Below are positions 43,057-51,887 of a DNA stretch of 64,000 bases, piece by piece. This DNA comes from Bacteroidia bacterium (GTDB taxonomy: Bacteria; Bacteroidota; Bacteroidia; Flavobacteriales; Flavobacteriaceae): assembly GCA_030431055.1 (NCBI GenBank), contig JAUIJA010000008.1:28731-92730 (forward strand). Direction: 5' to 3'. Below the pieces are notes generated by a model. It saw nothing but the letters and a program-made list of their open reading frames with translations. It was not told where the DNA came from and made no database searches. The translations under genes and the position numbers were made by a program. Positions within the stretch are counted from its first letter, which is position 1. Each line of letters opens with the position of its first letter.

Positions 43057-43621
43057 AAATTTTTGGGAGAATAGATATAAAACCAAAGAAACTGGCTGGG
43101 ATGTAGGTGAAATTACAACTCCATTAAAAGAATATATCGACCAAATTGAAAATAAAGATTTAAAAATTTTAATTCCTGGTGCTGGAAATGGCTACGAATT
43201 TGATTATTTAATTTCTCAAGGTTTTAAAAATGTCTGGGTGATTGATATTGCTCAGCAACCACTTGAAAATTTATTCAAAAGAAACCCTAATTATAAAAAT
43301 AACTTTATTCAGAGTGACTTTTTTGAATTAAATGGTCAGTTCGATTTAATTCTCGAACAAACTTTCTTTTGTGCGCTTGAACCTAATTTACGTAGCAAGT
43401 ATGTTGATAAAATGTATTCGCTATTAATAGAAAAAGGAAAAATTTTCGGGTTATTATTTGATTTTGAACTAACAGAAGTTGGTCCACCATTTGGAGGTTG
43501 TAAAGAAGAATATCTCGGTTTATTTAAAGAGAGATTTAATATTAAAGTTTTAGAAAATGCATATAATTCAATAAAACCAAGAACAGGAAGAGAACTGTTT
43601 TTTATCTTTGAAAAAAAATAA
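43040..43621 (+). CDS. TPMT-family SAM methyltransferase
   Basis: A 193-residue class I methyltransferase of the thiopurine S-methyltransferase-like family: FWENRYKTKETGWDVGEITT at the N-terminus, motif I ILIPGAGNGYEFDYL, VIDIAQQPLENL and the aromatic FFCALEPNLR. It is probably a small-molecule (thiol, halide or xenobiotic) methyltransferase; the substrate is unknown. It overlaps the S4 gene by 17 bases; pyrR-like follows after 9 bases. Confidence 0.9.
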   Translation: MTKLNKNFWENRYKTKETGWDVGEITTPLKEYIDQIENKDLKILIPGAGNGYEFDYLISQGFKNVWVIDIAQQPLENLFKRNPNYKNNFIQSDFFELNGQFDLILEQTFFCALEPNLRSKYVDKMYSLLIEKGKIFGLLFDFELTEVGPPFGGCKEEYLGLFKERFNIKVLENAYNSIKPRTGRELFFIFEKK

Positions 43622-43630
43622 CAACACAAC

Positions 43631-44125
43631 ATGCACAACATCATTTTAAATAAAGAAGAAATTCAACAGAAAGTAACTCGAATTAGTTATCAAATATATG
43701 AGACTTTTGTTGATGAAAATGAAATTATTATTGCTGGAATTGCAAAAAGCGGATTTGTTTTAGCGGAAAAACTAGCTAAAGAATTATCAAATATTTCCGA
43801 TTTAAAAGTTACGCTTTGCGAAGTGTATATCGATAAAAACAATCCTCAAAACGAAATTACAACTTCAATTCCTAAAGAAGATTATCAAAATAAAGGATTG
43901 GTGTTAGTTGATGATGTTTTAAATTCGGGAACAACCTTAATTTACGGAGTAAAGCACTTTTTAGACGTTGAGCTTAAAAAATTTAAAACAGCTGTACTTG
44001 TAGATAGAAATCATAAAAAATATCCTGTAAAAGCCGATTTTAAAGGAATTTCATTATCAACATCGTTACAAAATCATGTACAAGTCGTTTTTGAAGCCGA
44101 AAATGAATATGCTTACCTAGAATAG
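43631..44125 (+). CDS. PyrR-like phosphoribosyltransferase
   Basis: A 164-residue type I phosphoribosyltransferase with the PRPP-binding loop LVLVDDVLNSGTTLIYG (about 95-111) and the N-terminal flexible-loop region. Length and pattern resemble PyrR (uracil phosphoribosyltransferase and pyr regulator), but there are no pyr genes next to it, so regulation of pyrimidine genes is not supported here. The 3' end overlaps convergent aroK by 13 bases. Confidence 0.85.
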   Translation: MHNIILNKEEIQQKVTRISYQIYETFVDENEIIIAGIAKSGFVLAEKLAKELSNISDLKVTLCEVYIDKNNPQNEITTSIPKEDYQNKGLVLVDDVLNSGTTLIYGVKHFLDVELKKFKTAVLVDRNHKKYPVKADFKGISLSTSLQNHVQVVFEAENEYAYLE

Positions 44126-44628
44126 TTGCTTATTTCTTCACAAATTTCATCAATACTTTTATTATCTGTGTTGATAATATATTTGCTTTGTAAATAATAA
44201 TGATTTCTGTCGAAAAGATGTTTTCTTATATATTCATTTAATTCTTCGCTGTTGAGATTGCTAATTAGAGGACGATTTTCTTTTTCAGAATATAACCTTT
44301 TCGTTAAAGTATCTACTGAAGTTTTTAAATAATAAGAATGAATATCTTCATTTTGAAGTGCTAAATGATTATTTGCATAACATGGAGTTCCGCCACCAAG
44401 TGCTAAAATGAAATGGTTATTTTCGGAAATAAATTCGTTAAAAATCTGACTTTCAATTTTTCTGAAATAGATTTCACCATTTTCTTTAAAAATAGAATTA
44501 ATCGATTTTTGTTCTCTTTCTTCAATAATTTCATCTAAATCATAAAAGGGAATTCCTACAAATATTGAAAGTTTTTTTCCAATTGTAGATTTTCCGCTAC
44601 CCATATATCCGACTAAAATAATTTTCAT
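44113..44628 (-). CDS. aroK: Shikimate kinase
   Basis: A 171-residue P-loop kinase phosphorylating shikimate. Walker A GYMGSGKSTIGKKLS (residues 7-21), the shikimate-binding Asp in FYDLDEIIEE, Arg in FRKIESQ, GGGTPCY and the lid ENRPLI. It is convergent with pyrR, overlapping by 13 bases. A -7 element (TAAATTTG) lies on the minus strand at 44692-44685. Confidence 0.95.
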   Translation of the reverse strand: MKIILVGYMGSGKSTIGKKLSIFVGIPFYDLDEIIEEREQKSINSIFKENGEIYFRKIESQIFNEFISENNHFILALGGGTPCYANNHLALQNEDIHSYYLKTSVDTLTKRLYSEKENRPLISNLNSEELNEYIRKHLFDRNHYYLQSKYIINTDNKSIDEICEEISNYSR

Positions 44629-44705
44629 AATATTATTAAATATCTATAAATAAAGAGGTTAAAATGTTTTTCTAAAAAAAAAGACAAATTTATAAGAAAA
44701 AACCA

Positions 44706-44735
44706 TTGAAAAATAAATTTAAGGTCTTATATTTG
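44706..44735 (+). promoter_or_regulatory. Promoter of tRNA cluster
   Basis: TTG (44706-44708), 19 bases, TATATTTG (44728-44735) followed by CACCCGC, 24 bases before the first tRNA-Lys. Confidence 0.8.
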
Positions 44736-44758
44736 CACCCGCAATCAAGAAATGATTT

Positions 44759-44831
44759 GACTCCGTAGCTCAGTTGGTAGAGCACATCACTTTTAATGAT
44801 GGGGTCCTGGGTTCGAGCCCCAGCGGGGTCA
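44759..44831 (+). tRNA. tRNA-Lys (anticodon TTT)
   Basis: A 73-base cloverleaf: acceptor GACTCCG with CGGGGTC, anticodon stem CATCA/TGATG, loop CTTTTAA with TTT at 44792-44794, T arm with GTTCGAGCC. CCA is not encoded in full. It is identical to the next copy. Confidence 0.97.
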
Positions 44832-44854
44832 CAAATTTTTTTCTTGTACGGTTA

Positions 44855-44927
44855 GACTCCGTAGCTCAGTTGGTAGAGCACATCACTTTTAATGATGGGG
44901 TCCTGGGTTCGAGCCCCAGCGGGGTCA
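44855..44927 (+). tRNA. tRNA-Lys (anticodon TTT), second copy
   Basis: A base-for-base duplicate of the tRNA at 44759-44831, 23 bases downstream. Anticodon TTT is at 44888-44890. Tandem duplication of the gene unit is the simplest explanation. Confidence 0.97.
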
Positions 44928-44975
44928 CAAAAAGTTATCCAATTTTGGGTAGCTTTTTTTGTTTATACACAATTT

Positions 44976-45057
44976 GGCCATGTGGAGGAATTGGTAGACT
45001 CGCCATCTTGAGGGGGTGGTGTCGCAAGACGTATGGGTTCGAATCCCATCATGGTCA
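44976..45057 (+). tRNA. tRNA-Leu (anticodon GAG)
   Basis: An 82-base class II tRNA: acceptor GGCCATG with CATGGTC (one G-T pair), D arm with AATTGGTAGAC, anticodon loop TTGAGGG with GAG at 45010-45012, a variable arm (TGTCGCAAGACGT) and T arm GGGTTCGAATCCC. It reads CTC/CTT codons. Confidence 0.96.
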
Positions 45058-45058
45058 C

Positions 45059-45096
45059 AAAAAAGCCTGATAAATTAATTTATCAGGCTTTTTCTT
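45059..45096 (+). terminator. Terminator of tRNA cluster
   Basis: AAAAAGCCTGATAAA and TTTATCAGGCTTTTT form a long stem with a TTAA loop; the flanking A and T runs also allow it to serve the convergent DUF4252 operon. Confidence 0.9.
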
Positions 45097-45115
45097 TTTG
45101 TATTTATAACTAACC

Positions 45116-45649
45116 TTATTTTTTAGCTAAAGCGTCTTGTAGCGGTTTTAATTGCTCTAAATCTAAATCAGCTTTACGTAAAACTTCCATTAAATTTATT
45201 ACACTGTTAGGATTCATATTCTCTCCTAAGACTCTTGCTACAACAAAACCTTGCTCGTTTCCAGAAGCAAAAAGGACAAATTCATCTATATTATCCGTTT
45301 CGCCTACAAGATAAATTGAACCTCCATTTTTTGAGTTACCAAAACGCATCAATTGTTCGTATTGTTCGTCTTTTAAAATGGTTTTGACTTTTTCTTCTTC
45401 GGTTTTAAACTTAGCATCGCTTAAAGAATCTTTTTGAAAAGCTAAAATATTCAACTTGTCAAATGAATTTAAAGCTTCTTTTTCTGTGTCAGAAAGCGTT
45501 ATTTTTTCTGTATTAATAATACTTGAGGCTAAATCTACAGCGATAAAATCTGAAGATTCAGAATTCTCAACGAAGTATTTTTGTAGTGTTGGTTTATTGG
45601 AACAGCTTATTGCTAAAAAACCAATAAGTATTAAAACTGCTTTTTTCAT
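45116..45649 (-). CDS. DUF4252 lipoprotein
   Basis: A 177-residue DUF4252 protein with a lipoprotein signal (hydrophobic 4-14, lipobox AISC, Cys16). The beta-alpha body includes MRFGNSKNGGSIYLVGETD and DEFVLFASGNEQGFVVARVLGEN, which match the family pattern (V-x-L-x-G near the C-terminus). DUF4252 has no known activity. It is the last gene of an ECF sigma operon, 4 bases after the CPD-regulatory protein, and a paralogue of the protein at 46866-47447. Confidence 0.85.
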   Translation of the reverse strand: MKKAVLILIGFLAISCSNKPTLQKYFVENSESSDFIAVDLASSIINTEKITLSDTEKEALNSFDKLNILAFQKDSLSDAKFKTEEEKVKTILKDEQYEQLMRFGNSKNGGSIYLVGETDNIDEFVLFASGNEQGFVVARVLGENMNPNSVINLMEVLRKADLDLEQLKPLQDALAKK

Positions 45650-45653
45650 TTTT

Positions 45654-46862
45654 TTAGTTTTTAATTGATTCTAAAATAGCTTCTTCTTTTTCTGATAATG
45701 GCATCGCTTTATTTGTTTTCCAATAAGCTGTTTTATAATTCATACCATTTTCATAAAGAGATTTTTCTTTATATAATTTGTCCTTTGATGGCGTTTCAAT
45801 ATTTTGATTATCAAAATTGTTTACAACTACATCTGCAATTCCCATTAAATTATCGTTAGCCATTTTTCCAAACTTGAAATATAAATCGAACATGATTTTT
45901 TTATAATTAGGAATATATTTTCCATCATTATTTTTAAAAGATACTTTTAAACTAAAATCATTTAATTTGAATTTAAATAGTAACAAGTTTCTTAATTCTG
46001 AATATTTTTTATGATGTTCAGATACTTTTAAATCGTATTCTAAAATCAATTTTTTTTCAGAATCATAAGTTATATAGCCTTCAATAAGAAGCTTTTCAAC
46101 ATTTGGTAACGGAGTAATTACAATTTTTTCAAGAGCAATATTTTCAGAATTTACAAAGCGTTTAACTTCAAAATCATATTCATTTGATGCTTTAGCATCT
46201 GTTAGAAAACGTTCGACAAAGTCAAATGTAAAAAAATCGTTTGTTGCATCTTTGAAATTGTACAAAGAACTAAGCTCAGAAACAGCTGTTCCTTTTGCCT
46301 GAATATCATCTTTGTTTGTAATTTCTAAAGCTCTGCTTTCGTTAACTATAACTTTTGGTTTTACTTTATCTTTTCTTTTTGGTTCTAGATAATAATCTAC
46401 AAGTCCGTCAGCAAATTTTGAATATTGATTATTAATTTTTACAAATTCTCTATAATAAGTTTCTAATTTTGTAGATCTATCTAATTGCTTTTTTGAACTT
46501 TCAACAAGGTTTTCAACAACTTGATTAAGTGGTTTATCGATTAAAATAATTTCCTCAAGTAAATAATCTTCTTGTGTAAATAAAATGGTATTAATTTTCT
46601 CTTTTTCGAGTGAACTAATTGGTACTTCTAGTGTTTTATAACCCAAATAGCTTATTGTAATATGTTGTATATTATTATTTACAAAAAAGCTAAACTCACC
46701 TTCGCTATTACTATACGTGCCTTGTTTGGCTTCAGTATTATAAATGTTAGCAAATGCTATGGGTTCGTTCGTAACAGAATCAATTAGTTTTCCTTTGTAA
46801 TTTATTTGAGAATGTAGTGTTGATACTCCCAAAAATACAATGAACAGAAAAAAATACCTCAT
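45654..46862 (-). CDS. Carboxypeptidase-regulatory-like exported protein
   Basis: A 402-residue exported protein with a signal peptide (1-18, ending LHSQ) and a CPD-regulatory beta-sandwich (20-95: YKGKLIDSVTNEPIAFANIY, GEFSFF, ITISYLGYKTLEV). The rest resembles the pre-barrel part of DUF5686 proteins and ends with YWKTNKAMPLSEKE, like YWQNNRQVPLTDEE of the 822-residue protein at 8539-11007, but no barrel follows. It may be a periplasmic or outer-membrane-associated binding protein. Neighbouring genes are 3-4 bases away on both sides. Confidence 0.82.
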   Translation of the reverse strand: MRYFFLFIVFLGVSTLHSQINYKGKLIDSVTNEPIAFANIYNTEAKQGTYSNSEGEFSFFVNNNIQHITISYLGYKTLEVPISSLEKEKINTILFTQEDYLLEEIILIDKPLNQVVENLVESSKKQLDRSTKLETYYREFVKINNQYSKFADGLVDYYLEPKRKDKVKPKVIVNESRALEITNKDDIQAKGTAVSELSSLYNFKDATNDFFTFDFVERFLTDAKASNEYDFEVKRFVNSENIALEKIVITPLPNVEKLLIEGYITYDSEKKLILEYDLKVSEHHKKYSELRNLLLFKFKLNDFSLKVSFKNNDGKYIPNYKKIMFDLYFKFGKMANDNLMGIADVVVNNFDNQNIETPSKDKLYKEKSLYENGMNYKTAYWKTNKAMPLSEKEEAILESIKN

Positions 46863-46865
46863 AAT

Positions 46866-47447
46866 TTACTTTTTACTTTTAGAAGCTTTCTTTAATTCTT
46901 CACCACCAGGAAGACTCATTTTTTCAGTCAAAGCAGAAATTTCATCTAAATTAAAGTTACCTGTTAACGATAAAACAACAGCTTGATTGTCTTTTCCATT
47001 TGGTGTGTCGATAAACATTAAAAGTTCTTTTACAATATTTTCAGAAGCGCCTGATTTGATGTAAATGTTTACTTTTTTTCCATCGTCATTAACACGCATT
47101 AATTCTTCTAATGGATTTGATTTTAAATATCCAGTTACGGTACTTTTCATATCTGATGCAACTTTAATATTATCAGTAGTGAAAACTTTTAAGTTGTCTA
47201 ATTTTTTAAGTAAATTCATGTATTGTTGCACTTCTTTATCTTGAGTATCAACTTTAACTTTACTCATCATTTCAAACATTTTCTTGTTTACAATTACTGT
47301 TGTAACATCATCTTTTTCCTCAAACTTATCAAAAACTGATTGCGAGAATACAAAAGATGTAGAAAATAAAAATACTATACTTAAAATTAAATTTTTACTC
47401 ACTGAATAAAAATTGTTTTTTTTGTGTTCGTGAATCGTTGATTTCAT
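46866..47447 (-). CDS. DUF4252 exported protein
   Basis: A 193-residue DUF4252 protein. A long N-region (residues 1-18) precedes the hydrophobic signal core (19-33), with cleavage after FSQ. The body has TTVIVNKKMFEMMSKV, the LKVFTTDN strand and DNQAVVLSLTGNFNLDEISAL. Unlike the second DUF4252 gene in this operon it has no lipobox, so it is likely soluble periplasmic. It lies 8 bases after the anti-sigma candidate and 3 bases before the CPD-regulatory gene. Confidence 0.87.
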   Translation of the reverse strand: MKSTIHEHKKNNFYSVSKNLILSIVFLFSTSFVFSQSVFDKFEEKDDVTTVIVNKKMFEMMSKVKVDTQDKEVQQYMNLLKKLDNLKVFTTDNIKVASDMKSTVTGYLKSNPLEELMRVNDDGKKVNIYIKSGASENIVKELLMFIDTPNGKDNQAVVLSLTGNFNLDEISALTEKMSLPGGEELKKASKSKK

Positions 47448-47455
47448 CTTGATTA

Positions 47456-47893
47456 TTATTTAAAAATTGTTTTTTTAGTTTGTTCATATTCATTTAAAAC
47501 TTCAATACTTTTAACTCCTTTGTTTACTTCAGCAGAAACCATGTTTAATGCTTTTTGTGTTTCTACGAAAGCTTCTTCTGGACTAGAGAAAGTTCCTAAA
47601 TCTTCAGAGTCGCTTTGAGAGTTAAAATATAAAAGTGTACTAAAAAGTGCTACAAGACTTGCAGCAACACCTATCCATTTTACGTTGTTTTGTTTTCTAG
47701 GTTGTAATGGTAGTGTTTTTGTAAACTGTATTTCTTTTTGTTTTTGAAAGTTGGTAAACATTGGTTTGTAACTTTCTAAATGAGAAGCTACTTCAGAAGA
47801 AGAAAAATAGGCCTTTAATTCTCTTTCTTCTTGAATAGTTGTTTCACCTTCAAAATATTTTTCCAGCAATATTTCAATTTGTCTTAATTCCAT
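47456..47893 (-). CDS. Single-pass membrane protein, anti-sigma candidate
   Basis: A 145-residue protein with a cytosolic N-terminal helical part (residues 1-60: ILLEKYFEGETTIQEERELK, YF), one membrane helix (71-90) and a periplasmic C-terminal part of about 55 residues. The LLEKYFEGETT-EE-L-AYF pattern resembles the N-terminal region of Bacteroidota anti-sigma-like proteins, without zinc ligands. It overlaps the sigma gene by 20 bases, as sigma/anti-sigma pairs often do. Anti-sigma function is inference. Confidence 0.8.
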   Translation of the reverse strand: MELRQIEILLEKYFEGETTIQEERELKAYFSSSEVASHLESYKPMFTNFQKQKEIQFTKTLPLQPRKQNNVKWIGVAASLVALFSTLLYFNSQSDSEDLGTFSSPEEAFVETQKALNMVSAEVNKGVKSIEVLNEYEQTKKTIFK

Positions 47894-48389
47894 AGTTATG
47901 TTTTGCTGTTAATTGTTCTCTAATTGTTTTTCTTGCTCTTGATAAAGCTACTCTTACTGCTGTTTCTTGCATATCGAGTGCTTTTGCTATTTCGTTATAT
48001 TCATACTCTTCTACATCTCGCATTTGAACTATTAAACGTTGTTGTTCAGGTAGTTTATCAATTATTTTTTCAACCCAATTCCAACTATCTTTTCCTTCAA
48101 TCTCTCTTTCAACACTTGCGGCTTTATCATTATAGTTACTATGTACTAATTGCAAATTTGATGCCCTTTTTGATTTCAGTTGGTCTAAACAATAATTCTT
48201 GGTCATGGTAACAGCAAGCGCTTCAATACTGTTGTATGAATTTAAATTATCATTTCGATTCCATAATCGTATCAAAACTTCTTGCGTAGCATCTTCGGCT
48301 TCTTCTCTGCTCACTAACATTCTTTTTGCTATGCGAAAAAGTTTATCTTTAAAAGGAGAAATAATATTTATGAACTCCTGTTGTTTCAT
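47874..48389 (-). CDS. ECF-type RNA polymerase sigma factor
   Basis: A 171-residue sigma-70 family member of the ECF group. Region 2 lies at about 12-75 (AEDATQEVLIRLWNR is the region 2.2/2.3 core) and region 4 at about 106-158 (LPEQQRLIVQMRDVEEYEYN, IAKALDMQETAVRVALSRAR, the helix-turn-helix). No extra C-terminal domain. It heads a five-gene operon with a membrane anti-sigma candidate. No minus-strand consensus promoter is visible upstream, so it may drive its own transcription. Confidence 0.95.
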   Translation of the reverse strand: MKQQEFINIISPFKDKLFRIAKRMLVSREEAEDATQEVLIRLWNRNDNLNSYNSIEALAVTMTKNYCLDQLKSKRASNLQLVHSNYNDKAASVEREIEGKDSWNWVEKIIDKLPEQQRLIVQMRDVEEYEYNEIAKALDMQETAVRVALSRARKTIREQLTAKHNYGIKTN

Positions 48390-48470
48390 TTAGTTTGGTT
48401 TGTTGTAATTGAGACGAATGAGATTTTATTTTGTTACAACTAATTCCTATTTTTATAAAAAAATAAATTT

Positions 48471-49877
48471 ATGAAAAGATTTTTAATCAAAATAAGCCTT
48501 GCTTTACTTTTTACTATTGGTATAGTTGGTTGTGCGAATGATTATGATGATAATCCTAGAAGTGCTTCGGTGAATGATTTTATATGGAAAGGTCTAAATC
48601 AGTACTATTTTTGGTTAGAAGAAAGCCCAGATTTAGTAGATAGTAGATTCTCTTCAAACTCTGAATATTTAAATTTTATTGATGCTTTTACAACAGAAGA
48701 TTTATTTGAACATTTGGTAGTAGATAGAACTATCGATCGTTTTAGTGTATTATTTTCTGATTACACATTACTTGAGCAGGCACTAACAGGAAATACAGAT
48801 TCTAATGGTTTAGATTACGAGCTACGCTATGTAAATGGAAGTTCTACTGAGCTTTTTGGTTGGGTACGATATATTATGCCAAATTCTGACGCATCGACAA
48901 AAAATATTCAACGTGGTGATGTTTTTTATGCTGTAAATGGAACTTCACTTACGGTAGATAATTACAAATCTCTTTTAGGACAAAACTCTTATACTTTAAA
49001 TTTAGCCGATTTAAATGCTGGTGTGGTTACTCCAAATGGCGAATCGGTAGCGTTAACAAAAACAGCGTATTCTGAAAATCCTGTTTTAATTAGAAAAGTT
49101 TTTCCCGAAGGAAGTAAAAATATAGGATATTTACTATACAACGGTTTTTATAGTAGTTATGAAACAGAATTAAACCAAGCTTTTGCATATTTTCAATCTC
49201 AAAATGTGACACATTTAATTTTAGACTTGCGATATAATTCTGGAGGTTCTGTAAACACAGCAACGCGTTTAGCTTCAATGATTACAGGACAATTTAACGG
49301 ACAAGTTTTTGCAAAACAACAATGGAATTATAAAATTGAAGATTATTATTCTAGTAGTCCAGAGTCATTATTAAATAGATTTACATCTTCTATAGGAAAC
49401 GGCGGAGCAATTAATTCGCTTAATCTCGATAAAGTGTATGTTTTAACTTCAAATAGAACGGCTTCGGCATCAGAATTAGTAATTAACGGATTAGAACCAT
49501 ATATCGATGTTATTCAAATTGGCGATGCTACTGTTGGAAAAAACGTGGGTTCAATTACTTTATACGATTCGCCTACTTTTCAAAAACAAAATGTAAATCC
49601 TTCACATAAATATGCGATGCAACCTATTGTTTTAAAAATTGCAAATGCGAATGATTTTTCCGATTATGTAAATGGTTTAAATCCAGATGTTAGCCAAGTT
49701 GAAGATATTGAAAACTTAGGCGTTTTAGGAGAAACTTCAGATCCATTATTAAACACTGCACTAAATTATGTTATTATAAATGGAAGATTTTCAATACAAC
49801 AGCCACGTTTTAACTATGCTAAGTTGGAAGAAAAAACTTTACATCAATTATTAGATGAAGAAATGTACATTGAATAA
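48471..49877 (+). CDS. S41 family peptidase (lipoprotein)
   Basis: A 468-residue lipoprotein protease: hydrophobic 8-19, lipobox IVGC with Cys21. An N-terminal helical domain with NDFIWKGLNQYYFW is followed by a PDZ-like segment (about 120-190: ELFGWVRYIMPNSDA, RGDVFYAVNG) and the S41 domain: LDLRYNSGGSVNTA, catalytic Ser in TASASELV and Lys in VGKNVGS. Members process or degrade C-terminal tails in the envelope. It is divergent from the ECF sigma operon, separated by 81 bases. Confidence 0.92.
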   Translation: MKRFLIKISLALLFTIGIVGCANDYDDNPRSASVNDFIWKGLNQYYFWLEESPDLVDSRFSSNSEYLNFIDAFTTEDLFEHLVVDRTIDRFSVLFSDYTLLEQALTGNTDSNGLDYELRYVNGSSTELFGWVRYIMPNSDASTKNIQRGDVFYAVNGTSLTVDNYKSLLGQNSYTLNLADLNAGVVTPNGESVALTKTAYSENPVLIRKVFPEGSKNIGYLLYNGFYSSYETELNQAFAYFQSQNVTHLILDLRYNSGGSVNTATRLASMITGQFNGQVFAKQQWNYKIEDYYSSSPESLLNRFTSSIGNGGAINSLNLDKVYVLTSNRTASASELVINGLEPYIDVIQIGDATVGKNVGSITLYDSPTFQKQNVNPSHKYAMQPIVLKIANANDFSDYVNGLNPDVSQVEDIENLGVLGETSDPLLNTALNYVIINGRFSIQQPRFNYAKLEEKTLHQLLDEEMYIE

Positions 49878-49909
49878 AAAAAGCCGAAACAATTAGTTTC
49901 GGCTTTTTT
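49876..49909. terminator. Terminator between S41 peptidase and transketolase genes
   Basis: AAAAGCCGAAAC and GTTTCGGCTTTT pair around AATTA; A and T runs on both sides serve both convergent units. It overlaps the S41 stop codon. Confidence 0.88.
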
Positions 49910-49927
49910 GGTATAAAATAATTTGAA

Positions 49928-50881
49928 TTATTTTCTTGAAATAGCTTTCTCAGCAGCTTTTACAATGGCATTAGCGTTTAAGCCGTATTTTTCCATTAAT
50001 TGTGCTGGTGTTCCACTTTCACCAAAACTATCTTGAACGCCTACAAATTCTTGAGGAACAGGATTGTTTGTAATTAAAGTTCTTGCAACACTTTCGCCTA
50101 ATCCACCTAAAACATTGTGCTCTTCAGCTGTAACAATACAACCTGTTTTACCAACAGATTTTAAAATAGCTTCTTCGTCTAAAGGTTTAATAGTGTGAAT
50201 ATTGATCACTTCTGCAGAAATTCCTTTTGCTTCTAATTCTTCTGCGGCAATTAATGCTTCCCAAACCAAATGACCTGTTGCAACAATTGTTACATCAGTT
50301 CCTTCATTTAACATAACCGCTTTTCCAATAACAAACTCTCCATTTTCAGGTGTAAAGTTTGGAACACTTGGACGACCGAAACGTAAATATACTGGACCAT
50401 GATAATCGGCAATTGCAATTGTAGCCGCTTTTGTTTGATTATAATCACAAGGATTAATTACTACCATTCCTGGTAACATTTTCATTAATCCTATATCTTC
50501 TAAAATTTGATGTGTTGCACCATCTTCACCTAGTGTTAAACCAGCGTGAGAAGCACAAATTTTTACATTTTTATCTGAATAAGCAATTGATTGACGAATT
50601 TGATCGTAAACACGTCCTGTAGAAAAGTTTGCAAAAGTTCCTGTAAAAGGAATTTTACCTCCAATTGTTAAACCAGCTGCAATTCCCATCATGTTTGCTT
50701 CTGCAATTCCAATTTGGAAAAAACGCTCTGGATTGTTTTTAATAAAATCGTCCATTTTTAATGAACCTATTAAGTCAGCACAAAGTGCAACAACTTTTTC
50801 ATTTGTTTGTCCAAGTTCAGCTAAACCAGCTCCAAAACCTGAACGTGTGTCTTTATTTCCTGTATTTGTATATTTTTTCAT
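49928..50881 (-). CDS. Transketolase, C-terminal subunit
   Basis: A 317-residue protein equal to the pyrimidine-binding (Pyr) and C-terminal domains of transketolase: [30 protein letters not shown] with the catalytic Glu for [17 protein letters not shown], and a C-terminal domain with [16 protein letters not shown]. It works with the N-terminal subunit encoded directly upstream (19-base gap) to transfer two-carbon units in the pentose phosphate pathway. A further upstream ATG (50911) would overlap the partner gene; ATG at 50881 gives the normal [17 protein letters not shown]. Confidence 0.95.
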   Translation of the reverse strand: MKKYTNTGNKDTRSGFGAGLAELGQTNEKVVALCADLIGSLKMDDFIKNNPERFFQIGIAEANMMGIAAGLTIGGKIPFTGTFANFSTGRVYDQIRQSIAYSDKNVKICASHAGLTLGEDGATHQILEDIGLMKMLPGMVVINPCDYNQTKAATIAIADYHGPVYLRFGRPSVPNFTPENGEFVIGKAVMLNEGTDVTIVATGHLVWEALIAAEELEAKGISAEVINIHTIKPLDEEAILKSVGKTGCIVTAEEHNVLGGLGESVARTLITNNPVPQEFVGVQDSFGESGTPAQLMEKYGLNANAIVKAAEKAISRK

Positions 50882-50900
50882 TTGTTTCGAAATTAAAGCA

Positions 50901-51749
50901 TTAATAATCACCTAAGGTTTCAGGGTTTTGCGCTAAAGCTGTAGCCAATTGCTCATCATTAGGAGCTTTACCATGCCAAGCATGTGTGTGCATCATAAAA
51001 TCTACACCATTACCCATAACTGTATGTAGTAAAACACAAACTGGTTTTCCTTTTCCAGTTCTAGATTTTGCATCTTCCATACCTTTAATGATAGCTTCAA
51101 TATTGTTTCCTTCTTTAATTTCTAAAACATCCCAACCAAAAGCTTCAAACTTAGCTCTTAAATCTCCAAGGGAAAGTACATCTTCAGTAGAACCATCAAT
51201 TTGTTGACCATTGTAATCAACAGTAGCAATGTAATTGTCAACTTTTTTAGCTGAAGCATACATCATCGCTTCCCAAATTTGTCCCTCTTGTAATTCACCA
51301 TCACCATGTAAACTATATACTAAATTCTTTTCTCCATTTAGTTTTTTAGCTAAAGCTGCTCCAATAGCAACACTCATTCCTTGTCCAAGTGAACCAGAAG
51401 CCATTCTAATTCCAGGTAAACCTTCGTGAGTTGTAGGGTGACCTTGTAATCTTGAATTTATTTTTCTAAAAGTTGCTAATTCAGAAACTGGGAAATAACC
51501 ACTTCTTGCTAAAGTACTGTAGAATACTGGAGAAATATGTCCGTTTGATAAAAAGAATAAATCTTCATCAAATCCGTTCATATCAAAACCTTCTTTACGG
51601 TTCATTAAATATTGATATAATACTACAAAAAATTCTGCACAACCTAAAGAACCTCCAGGGTGACCAGAATTTACTGCATGTACCATTCTAACGATGTCGC
51701 GTCTAACTTGAATAGTTAAATCTTGTAATTGTTGTGTGCTTGGTTTCAT
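50901..51749 (-). CDS. Transketolase, N-terminal subunit
   Basis: A 282-residue TPP-binding subunit. It has [35 protein letters not shown] and the TPP/metal motif [18 protein letters not shown] ending DYNGQQIDG. Together with the downstream subunit it forms a split transketolase, a common arrangement in Bacteroidota and Firmicutes. A strong promoter lies at 51771-51801. Confidence 0.96.
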   Translation of the reverse strand: MKPSTQQLQDLTIQVRRDIVRMVHAVNSGHPGGSLGCAEFFVVLYQYLMNRKEGFDMNGFDEDLFFLSNGHISPVFYSTLARSGYFPVSELATFRKINSRLQGHPTTHEGLPGIRMASGSLGQGMSVAIGAALAKKLNGEKNLVYSLHGDGELQEGQIWEAMMYASAKKVDNYIATVDYNGQQIDGSTEDVLSLGDLRAKFEAFGWDVLEIKEGNNIEAIIKGMEDAKSRTGKGKPVCVLLHTVMGNGVDFMMHTHAWHGKAPNDEQLATALAQNPETLGDY

Positions 51750-51770
51750 TTATTTTTATTAAAGTTTCGA

Positions 51771-51801
51771 CAAAAATACTTTTAATTTTAGTATGAACCA
51801 A
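51771..51801 (-). promoter_or_regulatory. Promoter of split transketolase operon
   Basis: On the minus strand TTG (51801-51799), 20 bases, TATTTTTG (51778-51771), 21 bases upstream of the ATG. Confidence 0.75.
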
Positions 51802-51862
51802 CCTTTTATATTTTGAAATGCTAAAAGTGTTTTAATTTTTAAACTTAATGGTTCATTTCTTT

Positions 51863-51870
51863 TATATTTG
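51863..51870 (+). promoter_or_regulatory. -7 element of tgt operon
   Basis: TATATTTG, 17 bases before the tgt ATG. No clear TTG at the right distance. Confidence 0.55.
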
Positions 51871-51887
51871 CGAGGTAATTTGACAGT

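Noticed and set aside
44759..45057. tRNA cluster as an integration site
   Set aside because: No integrase and no partial tRNA duplicate are found nearby; the second tRNA-Lys is full length.
44774..45070. 98-codon plus-strand frame with an internal repeat
   Set aside because: It is the translation of the tandem tRNA-Lys and tRNA-Leu genes; the repeated peptide reflects the duplicated tRNA.
49928..51749. Split transketolase as a broken gene
   Set aside because: Both halves have intact domains, separate starts and a normal 19-base gap; the two-subunit form is common in this phylum.
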